64,000 nt of DNA from Pseudoglutamicibacter albus (GTDB lineage: Bacteria; Actinomycetota; Actinomycetes; Actinomycetales; Micrococcaceae): contig NZ_JAKRCW010000005.1 in assembly GCF_022346425.1 (NCBI RefSeq), positions 96,278 to 160,277 of the forward strand, read 5' to 3'. Below the pieces are notes generated by a model. It did no database searches, had not been told where the DNA came from, and was given only the letters and a program-made list of their open reading frames with translations. Positions 8,530 through 17,879 of the stretch are shown in pieces (positions within the stretch are counted from its first letter, which is position 1; the number at the start of each line of letters is the position of its first letter). Made by a program: the position numbers and the translations under genes.

Positions 8530-9366
8530 CTACTTGGAGGCTTTAGCAGCCTTCTTCGCTTTCTTCTTCTTACGCTTCTTCGAGATGCCCAGGATCACGA
8601 GCAGAGCCGTAGCGATACCTGCGGCCGCGCCCAGGATCGGCATGACCTTCTCGCCAGCGGCACGGTTGGCCTCATACGAGTCACCACCGGTGCTGACCAG
8701 GCCGGTACGCTGAGCGACCGAGCCCACACGAGCCTTGACATCGGACTGGCGTCCCAGGGTGTCACGCAACTGAGCCAAGTGCTCACGGCGGCGGGACAAG
8801 CGGCGCTTCAACTCGCCCTCGGAAGGCTTCTCCGAATAGGTCTGCGAGTGATCCTCACGGGAGTTCGGGTTGGTCTGCTTCTTGGACGCTTCCTTCTTGC
8901 GCTTCTTCTCTTCTTCCTTTTCCTTTTGCTTCTGCTCAAACTCAGCGATGCTGAAGGCGGTTCCCTGCGAAAGCACACCCATGTCATAACGCAGGCGCGT
9001 TGCCGCGTTCTTAGGGATCTCGATTGCTTCAGGAACGATGTTCTTTGCGCGGGTCACACCCACGAGAACAAAGATCAAAGCCAAAATCAGGAAGAACGCA
9101 GAGACCAGCAAGGCGGAAACCCACAGTGGCATCACGGTTGCCAAGCCCGCGATCGCGGCGACAACCAGTGCGATCACCAGCAAGCCCAAAAGGCCCAAAC
9201 CTGCGGCGAGCAGTGCAACAGCAACGCCCAAGGAAACGCCCTTGGCCTGGAGCTGACGCAGAGTCAACTGCACTTCGTCATTAATCTGTTTAGGGGCCAA
9301 ACGCATCATCACAGATGCGGTCTGACGCAGGTTCTGCGGTTGAGGCAACTGCTCCTGCTGTGTCAT
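8530..9366 (-). CDS. YqjE / actinobacterial phage-holin-superfamily membrane protein
   Basis: 278 residues from ATG 9366, preceded by taggaga; longer frames start upstream without a comparable site. Residues ~40-110 contain two long adjacent hydrophobic segments (LGVAVALLAAGLGLLGLLVI and a second ending VFVLVGV-like), the hallmark of the DUF1469/YqjE 'phage holin family' proteins, which are chromosomal and not evidence of a prophage. The middle is a charged, coiled-coil-like stretch rich in Lys/Glu (QKQKEKEEEKKRKKEASKK), followed by a basic region, a third hydrophobic segment (ILGAAAGIATALLVILG) and a Lys/Ala tail. Function is unknown; it is probably an inner-membrane structural or envelope protein. 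Confidence 0.75.
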   Translation of the reverse strand: MTQQEQLPQPQNLRQTASVMMRLAPKQINDEVQLTLRQLQAKGVSLGVAVALLAAGLGLLGLLVIALVVAAIAGLATVMPLWVSALLVSAFFLILALIFVLVGVTRAKNIVPEAIEIPKNAATRLRYDMGVLSQGTAFSIAEFEQKQKEKEEEKKRKKEASKKQTNPNSREDHSQTYSEKPSEGELKRRLSRRREHLAQLRDTLGRQSDVKARVGSVAQRTGLVSTGGDSYEANRAAGEKVMPILGAAAGIATALLVILGISKKRKKKKAKKAAKASK

Positions 9367-9482
9367 GAAATCCGGTCTCCTAGCACACTCGGTACAAACC
9401 GGGTGCGAATCGCTTGTGGTTCCTGGTAGTGGTTCCTTGTACAAAACTACCACCGTTTACTCAGAAAGATGAGTTTCAGTTT

Positions 9483-9498
9483 CCTGCTCTCAAGCAGG
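9483..9498 (-). terminator. Weak hairpin after the 9505-10590 glycosyltransferase
   Basis: cctgct-ctca-agcagg lies just past the minus-strand stop. The stem is six base pairs with no proper T run, so termination is uncertain. Confidence 0.3.
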
Positions 9499-9504
9499 TC
9501 TCAG

Positions 9505-10590
9505 TCATCTCTCTTTGGCGTGATATAAAGTGCGTGCTTCCTGGCAAGCCCGCCATAAATCCTCGGCAGAACGCTCCCACGAATAGTGGGCAGCACGCTC
9601 GCGGCTGAGGCCACTACGGGCCGCAAACTCATGCGTATTCTCAAGCGAACGAACAGCGGACGCAAAGCCCGCATCGTCATCCGCGTCAACAAAAAGCGCG
9701 GCGTCTGCACCTATCTCACGGAAGATCGGGGTATCAGCACACACCACGGGCGTGCCCAACCCCATCGCTTCAACCAGCGGGATCCCGAACCCTTCCGCCT
9801 TCGATAACGTGACCGAAGCCCGGGCACGCCGCAAAAGCTCGGCATACTCCTCCTCGCTCACCCCATCATGGAAAACAACCGAGGCCCCCGCAGGGATCAA
9901 CGCTTCAAGATCACGACGCCTATCCGGCCTGATCTTGGACAATAAACGCAACGTGTAGCCAGGCAAGTGAGCCATCCCCCGGATCAACGTCTCAACGTTC
10001 TTGTACTCCATGAACGAACCCATATAGACCAGCTCATTGGCTGCGCCCTCGTTCGGATCGCGGGGCTGACCCATCGGTGCTGAAGCGTTAGAGACAATCC
10101 GGATAGGTCTACGCGTGAGCTCATGCTTGAGCATCAGCGAAGCAGTCGTGTGAGAAACCGTAGCCACAACATCGGCGCGGTTCAGTAGAAACCTCTGCGG
10201 CCAATACGCCTTATGGAACAAACGCCACAACAGGCGCACCGGAGCCGGTAAGAAACCCGGCGGAGTAGGGTGCTGATAGTAAATCAAGTCATGCAGCGTG
10301 AGCACCAGCGGGAAGCGACGCCCCAGCGAACCCATCGTCTGCATCGGACTGAACACCACATCCGGGCGCAAACGATTCACTCGCAAGGACGTCAACGGTT
10401 CAAGCGGCGAAGTCGGTGAATTGATCACAACATAGGGCACCGCCGGTAGCATCGGCAGCTGAGCCTCATCCGAGATCAGCATCCGCACATCATGGTTGCG
10501 AGCCAACGCCTCAATCAACGACGCGGTGAAACGCGAAATCCCATCGTGATGATCAGTGCGCGTATAACGCGCATCAACAACCAACTGCAC
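9505..10590 (-). CDS. GT4-family glycosyltransferase
   Basis: 361 residues with a GT-B fold. It begins MQLVVDARYTRTDHHDGISR, the 'DAR...GI.RY' opening typical of GT4 enzymes acting on O-antigen-like or exopolysaccharide acceptors. The donor half has LVYMGSFMEYKNVETLIRGM and the E-x7-E region KAEGFGIPLVEAMGLGTPVV. TLHDLIYYQHPTPP lies in the N-terminal half. Substrates cannot be deduced. It differs clearly from the other GT4 enzyme at 6296-7510. The gene stands downstream of tRNA-Asn and its terminator, so it needs its own promoter near 10600-10660. Confidence 0.85.
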   Translation of the reverse strand: MQLVVDARYTRTDHHDGISRFTASLIEALARNHDVRMLISDEAQLPMLPAVPYVVINSPTSPLEPLTSLRVNRLRPDVVFSPMQTMGSLGRRFPLVLTLHDLIYYQHPTPPGFLPAPVRLLWRLFHKAYWPQRFLLNRADVVATVSHTTASLMLKHELTRRPIRIVSNASAPMGQPRDPNEGAANELVYMGSFMEYKNVETLIRGMAHLPGYTLRLLSKIRPDRRRDLEALIPAGASVVFHDGVSEEEYAELLRRARASVTLSKAEGFGIPLVEAMGLGTPVVCADTPIFREIGADAALFVDADDDAGFASAVRSLENTHEFAARSGLSRERAAHYSWERSAEDLWRACQEARTLYHAKER

Positions 10591-10660
10591 GGACTCACTC
10601 CCCCGCGTACAGCTGCAACATGAAGCAGCTTCAACCTGGAACGGCTATGGCCTGGAAAAG

Positions 10661-10695
10661 AAAAACCCTGGAACAACTTTGGTTCCAGGGTTTCA
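10661..10695 (-). terminator. Terminator after tRNA-Asn
   Basis: aaaccctggaac (10663-10674) and its complement (10682-10693) form a 12-bp stem with a 7-nt loop. On the minus strand it is followed by TTTTTCTTTTCC, a classic intrinsic terminator just past the tRNA 3' end. Confidence 0.85.
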
Positions 10696-10701
10696 GTTCA
10701 G

Positions 10702-10773
10702 CTCCCCCGACTGGATTCGAACCAGTAACCACTCGATTAACAGTCGAGTGCTCTGCCGTTGAGCTACGAGGGA
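10702..10773 (-). tRNA. tRNA-Asn (anticodon GUU)
   Basis: The minus-strand RNA starts TCCCTCGTAGCTCAACGG. The anticodon stem CTCGA/TCGAG closes the loop CTGTTAA (anticodon GUU), and the T loop is GGTTCGAATCC. The acceptor stem TCCCTCG pairs with CGGGGGA with one wobble pair, discriminator G. CCA is not fully encoded, so the end must be added by tRNA nucleotidyltransferase. It follows dnaG (stop at 10841) on the same strand. Confidence 0.97.
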
Positions 10774-10840
10774 TCAACAACAGAAGAAGACTTTACCAGG
10801 GGTTTACAGGGAAGGCAAAACCGCCTGATACGTTGCCGAT

Positions 10841-12793
10841 TTAGAGCGCGCCCGACTGATATTTGCGGCGTTCCATCTCCAACTCCAGAAGCTGTCGATG
10901 CAGCTGCTCGACCCGCTCGGGGTTATCCGAAGCAACCCGTTGCAGTTCTGCAGCAAGATCAGCTTTCTGCCGGTTGACCTGCATCGCGAGCAAACGGTTC
11001 ACGATCCCCTTGCAATAGCGCCGCAGCTCGTCTTCGTTTGAGGCAGGCAACGGCGCGACCGCCATCTGCGACACCAAGGCGGCCAAGGGTTCCGGGACCT
11101 GCTCACGGATCGTCTCAACCCACACCGCCGTTGAAACCTGCATGCTTGCAGCCACCACAATCGCGTCCTTGATCGCCGCGTGCGCCGGAGTCAAGAACCG
11201 TGTCTCAAAAAACTTAGACCACGCATCCGCATCGATCAGGTGCGGATTCTGGATCACAACCTCAAGCGCATCCCACTCGATCTTGGTTGCCGGATCCGAT
11301 ATGTTCACGCCCGCCGGTGCAGAAGGACTCCCAGGCTCGCCCGAGAAACCATGCGGCGACCCGTTCACATGAGGCTGCATTCCGCGCCCGCCGCTGCCCC
11401 GCTGCGCTGAAACCTGCTGATACGGTCCCTGCTGATACGGACCCTGCCCACTGGGGCCGTGCTGGCCGCCCCGTCCGGCCTGGGCCACAGCACGCCGGAC
11501 CTCAGCAACCTCCATGCCAAGCCAACCGGCAACCTCACGGATGTAAGCAGGCCGCATCGCAGAATCCCGCATCGAGGCGATAATCGGCGCCGCGGCACGC
11601 ATCGCCGAAACCCGGCCCTCAACAGTTCCTAGATTGTGTTGTTTCAGCTCCGCCTTGAGCGCGAACTCGAACAACGGCGTCTTGTGCTCCAGGACCTCAC
11701 GCAGCGCCTCATCCCCGCGCTTTTGCCGCACATCGCACGGATCCATGCCATCCGGGCCCACCGCGATGAACGTCTGGGCGACGAAACGCTGATCCTCACG
11801 GAACGCACGCAACGCCGCCTTCTGGCCCGCTTCATCGCCATCGAAGGTGAAGACGACCTCGCCACCGGAGCCGAAGTCCGAAAGCAAGCGCCGCGCAACC
11901 TTGATGTGGTCCGCGCCAAAGGCTGTGCCGCACGTGGCAACCGCGGTCGTGACCCCCGCCAGGTGGCACGCCATAACATCCGTATAGCCCTCAACCACCA
12001 CGAGCTGCTTCTTCTTAGCGATCTCCCGGCGTGCCAAATCCACGCCATAGAGAACCTGCGACTTCTTATAGATCGCAGTCTCCGGGGTGTTGAGATACTT
12101 CGGCCCCGGATCATCCTCATAGAGTTTGCGGGCACCGAAACCGATCGTCGCGCCGGTCAGGTCACGGATCGGCCAGATCAACCGCCCCCGGAACCGGTCA
12201 TAAATACCGCGCTGACCTTCAGAGAACAAGCCGGTCTCTTTGAGCTCATCCTCCGTGAAGCCACGGTTGCGCATCAACCGCAACAAGTTATCCCACCCCT
12301 GCGGAGCGTACCCCACACCGAACTGCTCAGCATGTTCAGCGCTGAACCCCCGGCTCGTGAGCTCCTCCCGCGCCGTCTGCGCCTCCGGGGTCTGCAACTG
12401 CTTGCGGAAAAACTCCTCCGCAACCTTGTGGGCATCCAAAAGACGCTGCCGGCGCCCCACCTGCTCCTTGCTAGGCCCCGAACCGCCATCCTCATAATGC
12501 AGCGTGACACCCACACGGCCAGCCAAATACTCGACCGTCTCAGCAAACGACGTCGAATTCATCTGCATCAAAAACGCGATGACATCCCCGGACTCGCCAC
12601 AACCGAAACAGTGGAAGGAACCCATCTGGGGGCGCACATGGAACGACGGCGTGCGCTCATCATGGAACGGACACAAACCCTTATACGAACCGATACCAGC
12701 GGATTTCAGTGAGACATATTCCTGGACGATCTCTTTAATATCAGTGCGTTCACGGACCTCATCGATATCCGCACGCTTAATCAGCCCTGCCAT
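10841..12793 (-). CDS. dnaG: DNA primase
   Basis: 650 residues. DnaG makes RNA primers at the replication fork for DnaB helicase and Pol III. The N-terminal zinc finger has Cys41, His44, Cys62 and Cys65 (CPFHDERTPSF ... HCFGCGESGD). The TOPRIM catalytic core contains VVVEGYTDVMA (Glu268 and neighbours) and the metal-binding FDGDEAG (317-323). A Gly/Gln/Pro-rich linker at about 450-505, with a doubled QGPYQ motif, precedes the C-terminal helicase-binding domain. It is the last gene of a glyS-GNAT-yibEF-dusB-dgt-dnaG series and starts 12 bases after dgt. Confidence 0.98.
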   Translation of the reverse strand: MAGLIKRADIDEVRERTDIKEIVQEYVSLKSAGIGSYKGLCPFHDERTPSFHVRPQMGSFHCFGCGESGDVIAFLMQMNSTSFAETVEYLAGRVGVTLHYEDGGSGPSKEQVGRRQRLLDAHKVAEEFFRKQLQTPEAQTAREELTSRGFSAEHAEQFGVGYAPQGWDNLLRLMRNRGFTEDELKETGLFSEGQRGIYDRFRGRLIWPIRDLTGATIGFGARKLYEDDPGPKYLNTPETAIYKKSQVLYGVDLARREIAKKKQLVVVEGYTDVMACHLAGVTTAVATCGTAFGADHIKVARRLLSDFGSGGEVVFTFDGDEAGQKAALRAFREDQRFVAQTFIAVGPDGMDPCDVRQKRGDEALREVLEHKTPLFEFALKAELKQHNLGTVEGRVSAMRAAAPIIASMRDSAMRPAYIREVAGWLGMEVAEVRRAVAQAGRGGQHGPSGQGPYQQGPYQQVSAQRGSGGRGMQPHVNGSPHGFSGEPGSPSAPAGVNISDPATKIEWDALEVVIQNPHLIDADAWSKFFETRFLTPAHAAIKDAIVVAASMQVSTAVWVETIREQVPEPLAALVSQMAVAPLPASNEDELRRYCKGIVNRLLAMQVNRQKADLAAELQRVASDNPERVEQLHRQLLELEMERRKYQSGAL

Positions 12794-12805
12794 GATGCCA
12801 CCATT

Positions 12806-14266
12806 CTAGGGCTTCCCCTCGGATGGCTTCTCCTCGGGTGTTTGCCCCTGAAGTGATCGCCCTTCAGGCGCTTTCCCCTCAGGCATAGAGACCGGGACGA
12901 AGAAATCATGCGTGCCCACCGCGGGCGGGAACTGCCCGCCACGCACCAACGTGAGATACCACTCAAGCGCTGAGGAATCTGTCAGCGATGCGACCTGATC
13001 GATCACCGCGCGGACCCGTGCGGCATCATCGACCGCCATGATGTAATCCTCACGGAAGATCGGATCCAGGTATTCACCTTCAGTCTTCAACAGCAGCTCA
13101 ACCAGCTCACTAAGAACCTCAGCTTGGCGGCTATAGATCGGCTGACGCTCATCAACGGTCATGACATACGCGGTAGCCATGCCCTTCATGACAGCGATCT
13201 CAACCTCGGTTTCACGCGGAACCACAAGGCTCGCAGCATAACGGGTCAACGGGTCCGTCCCGTACCGCTGTTGCGTGGCCTTGAGCGCTGCAGAACAGAA
13301 ACGGCCAATGAACTGGCTCGTCATATCCTTCAACGCAGCCAGCGAACGGCGGCCGCCATCGACCACCGGAACCCACTCTTCAGAACGCTCCAAACGCTTC
13401 AGCGCCTCATCGATCTCATCCTCAGGCGTCTGCGGGAGATACCAACGCCGCGTGTAATCGATCACCCGCGCCCGCCGTGCCTTCTCCTGAACCCACCGCA
13501 ACTGAAAACGATGCGCGTTCACCGCGTCCTCAACATCGTGCACCGAATACGCGACGTCATCGGCCAAATCCATAACTTGGGCCTCAAGCGGGGTCGCTGA
13601 ATCCTCGCGGCCATCACGAACCCACCGGTACACCGGCTCATCATCGGCATACACGCCGAACTTACGGGTGGGGCGGCCCTCACGCGTCAGCGGAGCCTCT
13701 TGCCGCGTCCACGGATACTTGATCGTCGCATCCAGGGTCGCCCGCGTCAGGTTCAAACCAGCCGAGGCGCCATTGGCGCGAAACGTCTTAGTCTCCAACC
13801 GGGTCAACAACCGCAAGGTCTGGGCGTTACCTTCAAAACCGCCGCACGCATCAGCCAGTTGGTCCAGGACCTTCTCCCCGTTGTGACCAAACGGCGGATG
13901 CCCCAAATCATGCGACAAACACGCGGTATCCACGACGTTGGGGTCACAGCCTAACGCGGCGCCGAGTTCGCGGCCCACCTGCGCGACCTCAAGCGAATGC
14001 GTCAAACGGGTACGCACAAAGTCATCAGAAAACGGCGCAACAACCTGGGTTTTGGCACCCAGCCGGCGTAGCGCCGAGGAATGCAGAACACGGGCACGGT
14101 CGCGTTCAAACGCCGAACGGTAGGCCTTCTTAGGCGGCTCGGGAACCCAACGCTCCATATCGTGGGTCTCATAACCGGCGATGGAGGCGAGCGCTTCACC
14201 TGCAACGCCCACATGCGAACGTGGATGCACCGAATTCTGTTCTTGCTTTGAACGCTGCTCAGCCAC
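12806..14266 (-). CDS. dgt: Deoxyguanosinetriphosphate triphosphohydrolase-like protein
   Basis: 486 residues from a GTG start. dNTPases of this HD-domain family split dNTPs into deoxynucleoside and triphosphate and balance the dNTP pool. Metal-binding HD motif residues appear in TRLTHSLEVAQVGRELG and CLSHDLGHPPFGHNGE, and the N-terminal ALRRLGAKTQV region is characteristic. The start overlaps the dusB stop by 8 bases. The dusB-dgt-dnaG order is common in actinobacteria. The C-terminus is a short Glu/Pro/Lys-rich tail with repeated EGK/EEK units (PEGKAPEGRSLQGQTPEEK), likely disordered. Confidence 0.93.
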   Translation of the reverse strand: MAEQRSKQEQNSVHPRSHVGVAGEALASIAGYETHDMERWVPEPPKKAYRSAFERDRARVLHSSALRRLGAKTQVVAPFSDDFVRTRLTHSLEVAQVGRELGAALGCDPNVVDTACLSHDLGHPPFGHNGEKVLDQLADACGGFEGNAQTLRLLTRLETKTFRANGASAGLNLTRATLDATIKYPWTRQEAPLTREGRPTRKFGVYADDEPVYRWVRDGREDSATPLEAQVMDLADDVAYSVHDVEDAVNAHRFQLRWVQEKARRARVIDYTRRWYLPQTPEDEIDEALKRLERSEEWVPVVDGGRRSLAALKDMTSQFIGRFCSAALKATQQRYGTDPLTRYAASLVVPRETEVEIAVMKGMATAYVMTVDERQPIYSRQAEVLSELVELLLKTEGEYLDPIFREDYIMAVDDAARVRAVIDQVASLTDSSALEWYLTLVRGGQFPPAVGTHDFFVPVSMPEGKAPEGRSLQGQTPEEKPSEGKP

Positions 14267-15464
14267 CGGAAATATCCAATTCAGCGTGGGAAATCATGGC
14301 CTTATGCTCATCGTTGAGGTAGCGGGAATCCAGCCAGTTCTGCGGCAGGTGCGGCCGTTTAGGGCTGCCAGCTCTCCCGCGTGTTCCTTCCGCGGCTCTC
14401 CCCGGATAAGGCGCGTCCCAATCCAGCTTGGCGAGTAGATCGTCCAACTCATCGAGTGCCGAAACCCTCGCAAGCCCAGAACGGACTTCCCCTCCGACCT
14501 CATAGCCTTTGAAATACCACGCGACATGCTTGCGCAGATCCTGCAAGCCACGGAACTCATCCTCGAAATGCTCGATGAGCAGGTCAGCATGGCGGCGGAA
14601 CACACCGGCCACATCGCCCAGTGTTGGCCTGTAGCGCACCGGCGAACCGTTCAAAGCGGCCTCAAGATCACCGAAAAGCCACGGCTTGCCCTGAACGCCG
14701 CGGCCGATCTGGACGCCGTCAACCCCGGTTTGCTCAACCATCTCCACGGCGTCTTCGGCACTGAAAATATCGCCGTTACCGATCACCGGGATGTCAGGGA
14801 GCGCCTCGCGGAAACGCGCAAGCGCCTTCCAGTCCGCGTGCCCCGAATAATGCTGGTTCATGGTGCGGGCATGCAGTGCGATCGCGTCCACACCCACATC
14901 GCGGGCCATCTTGCCCGTCTCGATATAGGTCAAGTGATCGTCATCGATGCCTTTGCGCACCTTGACCGTCAGCGGAACGTTGCCCGCGTGCGCTTCCTCT
15001 ACTGCGCCTGTGAGCAGACGCTGGAACAGATCGATCTTCCACGGCAAGGCAGAACCTCCGCCTTTACGCGTGACTTTGGGTGCCGGGCAACCAAAGTTGA
15101 GGTCGATGTGGTCGGCGCGCCCCTCCTCAACCAACATACGGACCGCCGCGCGCACCGTATTAGGCTCCACACCATACAGCTGAACCGAACGGACCCGTTC
15201 AGCCGGATGATGCTTGATGATGCGCATCGACTCCCGGGTACGTTCAACCAAGGCGCGCGAGGTCACCATCTCGCACACAAACAAGCCATCACCGTATTCA
15301 GCGCACAAACGGCGGAACGCCGAGTTCGTGATCCCCGCCATCGGCGAAAGCACCACTGGCGAGGCGAACCTGAGGTCCCGAAGACGCAACTCAGGCAACG
15401 TGAGCTTGACCGGATGATCAGTCTCACCGGTGCTCAACGAGGCGATAGGGCTTGCAATAGTCAC
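14259..15464 (-). CDS. dusB: tRNA-dihydrouridine synthase
   Basis: 401 residues from GTG 15464. Dus enzymes reduce uridines in tRNA D loops with FMN and NADPH. The TIM-barrel start VVLSPMAGITNSAFRRLC and the catalytic-Cys motif LNFGCPAPKVTRKGGGSAL are clear; the phosphate-binding VIGNGDIFSAEDAVEM and GVQIGRGVQGKPW follow. The gene overlaps YibE/F by 4 bases (GTGA) and dgt by 8. A C-terminal extension (GRAAEGTRGRAGSPKRPHLP) of low complexity is present. Whether it is DusB in the strict substrate sense is an inference from actinobacterial naming. Confidence 0.93.
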   Translation of the reverse strand: MTIASPIASLSTGETDHPVKLTLPELRLRDLRFASPVVLSPMAGITNSAFRRLCAEYGDGLFVCEMVTSRALVERTRESMRIIKHHPAERVRSVQLYGVEPNTVRAAVRMLVEEGRADHIDLNFGCPAPKVTRKGGGSALPWKIDLFQRLLTGAVEEAHAGNVPLTVKVRKGIDDDHLTYIETGKMARDVGVDAIALHARTMNQHYSGHADWKALARFREALPDIPVIGNGDIFSAEDAVEMVEQTGVDGVQIGRGVQGKPWLFGDLEAALNGSPVRYRPTLGDVAGVFRRHADLLIEHFEDEFRGLQDLRKHVAWYFKGYEVGGEVRSGLARVSALDELDDLLAKLDWDAPYPGRAAEGTRGRAGSPKRPHLPQNWLDSRYLNDEHKAMISHAELDISGG

Positions 15465-16948
15465 GATTCTATGGTGCCACGACCCTCCGTCAGCCGGCCA
15501 CGCAAACCGCCACCGCGCCGCACATCGGCCCGCCGTGTTGGCTCGGTGCCTTGGAGCGAGGCTTTGACCACGATCACACCGATCAGCGTTGTCACCGGGA
15601 TCGCGATGACCAGTCCGATTGAAGCCACGAGTGTTCGCACGACCTCTTCGGCGAGGTGACCGGTGGTGAGGAACTTCAGCATCGAATAGTCATACAGGCT
15701 CATCATGAGCAGGGTCGCGATCGCCCCGCCCGCGTAGGCGAACACGATTGTGTACACAGTGGATGCGATGTGGTCGCGGCCGATGCGCATCGCGGACCTG
15801 AATAGCTCCCGCACTGTGGCATCCGGTTTAGCGTCGGCAAGCTCCCACACGGCCGAAGCCTGGGTGATCGTCACGTCATTGAGCACGCCAAGGCCAGCGA
15901 TGAACAAGCCGCACAACACGATGCCGGACAAAGAAACGTTTGGAACTACCTGATTCAGCGTATAGGTGGAGTCCTCCCCCTGGCCTAACAGGGATGCGCT
16001 GTCGGTGGCCCACACCGCGATGCCGGCGGTCACGAAAAGCCCCACGATAGTACCGAGCAACGCTGTTGTAGTTCGAGCTGAGAGCCCGTGGGCGAAATAC
16101 AAGACCACGAACATGATCGCGATCGCGCCCACCAGCCCGACCCATAAAGCGGGCTTACCCGCGAGCAGGGCCGGGAACATGAACCAACCGAAAATCAGGA
16201 ATGAGAACGCGAGCCCGATCAGTGCACGGAAACCACGCCAGCCAGCAACCACGATCACCAACAGCGCGTACACGATCGAGAGTAACGCGACAGGAAAATC
16301 ACGGTTGTAGTCGATGAACGTCGCAGTCGTTTCCGCACCGGCTTCCGCACCGGATTCACCGCCCGGCTCCACGCCTGCTTCTCCACCCGGTTCCGCGCCA
16401 GCGTTGCCATCGCCAGCGTTTCCCTCACCAGCGGAGGTGTTGATGAGCATGACCCGCAGCTTGTCCCCGACCTCAGGCGGGTCGTGATTCTCAACCTCTG
16501 GTGGGATCTGCACCGGAACCAGCTGATCCGTTTCCGGGTCTGTGACGTATGGGACTCGACACGTCGCATCCGACTCGATCTCGACCCGGCCGGCGTGGGT
16601 TTCGGTGGCCGCGCAACTGCCCTCGGAATCGACTTTGTCCACCGGCAACGTCACGATGCTGACGCCTGGAGCCGCAGAATACGGTTGCCCCAAAGACTCA
16701 GGGCGGTCATTCGGGCTCGGCCACAACCACACAAGGCCGGCGATCGTGAGCAATGCGAGCGGAATCAGGATCGAGGTCAGAACGATCGTTGCACGGCGCC
16801 GCAAACGCGGATCAGCGATCGGCGCATCATGGCTATGCCCGTGCACCTCAAGAGGGGCATGGTTCTCAGCACGATGCGGGCTACCTTCAGCCTGATGCGG
16901 GCTGCGGTGACGCCCGCCAGCACCACCCTGGTGACGTGCTCTACGCAT
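15461..16948 (-). CDS. YibE/F-like multi-spanning membrane protein
   Basis: About 495 residues from ATG 16948, which overlaps the preceding GNAT stop (ATGCGTAG); a GTG/ATG further upstream would lie deep in that gene. A basic, His-rich N-terminus is followed by one membrane segment (ATIVLTSILIPLALLTIAGL), an extracytoplasmic region of ~150 residues with an acidic, Gly/Glu-rich repeat (GNAGDGNAGAEPGGEAGVEP), and seven or so further membrane segments that form the YibE/F domain. Conserved features include GVLNDVTITQASAVWELADA and SGIVLCGLFIAGL. The family is widespread but uncharacterised; Lactococcus relatives were discussed as transporters. Its place in a tRNA/replication operon gives no clear clue. 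Confidence 0.85.
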   Translation of the reverse strand: MRRARHQGGAGGRHRSPHQAEGSPHRAENHAPLEVHGHSHDAPIADPRLRRRATIVLTSILIPLALLTIAGLVWLWPSPNDRPESLGQPYSAAPGVSIVTLPVDKVDSEGSCAATETHAGRVEIESDATCRVPYVTDPETDQLVPVQIPPEVENHDPPEVGDKLRVMLINTSAGEGNAGDGNAGAEPGGEAGVEPGGESGAEAGAETTATFIDYNRDFPVALLSIVYALLVIVVAGWRGFRALIGLAFSFLIFGWFMFPALLAGKPALWVGLVGAIAIMFVVLYFAHGLSARTTTALLGTIVGLFVTAGIAVWATDSASLLGQGEDSTYTLNQVVPNVSLSGIVLCGLFIAGLGVLNDVTITQASAVWELADAKPDATVRELFRSAMRIGRDHIASTVYTIVFAYAGGAIATLLMMSLYDYSMLKFLTTGHLAEEVVRTLVASIGLVIAIPVTTLIGVIVVKASLQGTEPTRRADVRRGGGLRGRLTEGRGTIES

Positions 16949-17879
16949 CCGTGGCAACGATGTGAGTCGTCGTGACGATCGTGGCCAGACCCTTCGGGCC
17001 AAGCTCATCGATCACACGGCCCAACGGGACCATCGCGGTATCCACCTCAAGCTGGACCGGGTACTGATGCACCAGCATCGCCAAGAGGTCGCGGCACGCT
17101 TGGGATGCCCGAGCCTCATCAAGCTCAGGGTTCCACCCCAGAAGCACCTCGGTCGGAGCATCCGGGCGGGCCGGCTCATACGAGACCGCGAACGCGAGAA
17201 TCGGCGCACCCTCACCCATCGCACGGTCACGAACCACAACGGCGCCCTTCGCGCCGGTGTGAGGCCCCAACAACATGGTCTGTGTGAGCCCGACCGTCAT
17301 CGCTGAAGGATCCCACTCATGTGTGGCGTTATAGAACTCGGCGACAGTGGTGGAAAGCTCAACCGAACCGGTCGCCGCCTCTTCAAGCACAAGCCCGTCT
17401 TCAGCGAACTCCGGCAAAGGCAACGCGGACGGCTCAACGACCACCAGCATCGACTTATTGACCAGCCCGAAGCCCTCAGCTGCGAGAAATCCAGCCGCAC
17501 CATCGGCATCCGGGTTCTCCCCCGCATCGGCCACCGTGTAACGCGACTTCAACTGAGCCCCCGCTGGAAGCTCCGCTTTCAAAAGCGCAAGCAGCTGATG
17601 CCCGATCCCCTGCCGACGTTCAGCCGAAGCCACCTCAACATAGAACCAATACCGTTGCGGGTGCAGGCTCGAGGAATACACCACGCCAGCCGCGATCGGG
17701 ACGCCATCCAGTTCAGCGACAATACAGCGAGCGAACGGCTCATCGCTCGAGGGCCGCAACATGGCTCGGTCTTCGTGCGCCTGCGGAGTGCGGGGCCCAC
17801 CCCACACCTCAAGCAGACGCAGATCGTCACCTTCCGCCCACGGGCGAAACGTTAGGCCCTCAAGCTCAGCCGCACTCAT
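16941..17879 (-). CDS. GNAT-family N-acetyltransferase
   Basis: 312 residues. A GNAT domain fills residues ~8-150: [16 protein letters not shown] at the start, the acceptor strand [13 protein letters not shown], and the acetyl-CoA pyrophosphate loop [17 protein letters not shown]. The C-terminal half ([22 protein letters not shown]) looks like a degenerate second GNAT half, as in tandem-GNAT proteins such as mycothiol synthase, but the second CoA loop is not obvious. The substrate is unknown. It overlaps glyS by 4 bases and YibE/F by 8, so it is translated as part of the operon. Confidence 0.82.
   Translation of the reverse strand: MSAAELEGLTFRPWAEGDDLRLLEVWGGPRTPQAHEDRAMLRPSSDEPFARCIVAELDGVPIAAGVVYSSSLHPQRYWFYVEVASAERRQGIGHQLLALLKAELPAGAQLKSRYTVADAGENPDADGAAGFLAAEGFGLVNKSMLVVVEPSALPLPEFAEDGLVLEEAATGSVELSTTVAEFYNATHEWDPSAMTVGLTQTMLLGPHTGAKGAVVVRDRAMGEGAPILAFAVSYEPARPDAPTEVLLGWNPELDEARASQACRDLLAMLVHQYPVQLEVDTAMVPLGRVIDELGPKGLATIVTTTHIVATDA

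Noticed and set aside
8530..9366. Phage holin, hence prophage
   Set aside because: The protein belongs to the chromosomal YqjE-like 'phage holin superfamily', and no other phage gene is near.
11636..12712. A 358-codon plus-strand frame opposite dnaG
   Set aside because: DnaG zinc-finger and TOPRIM motifs are all on the minus strand; this frame is a Leu/Arg-rich shadow.
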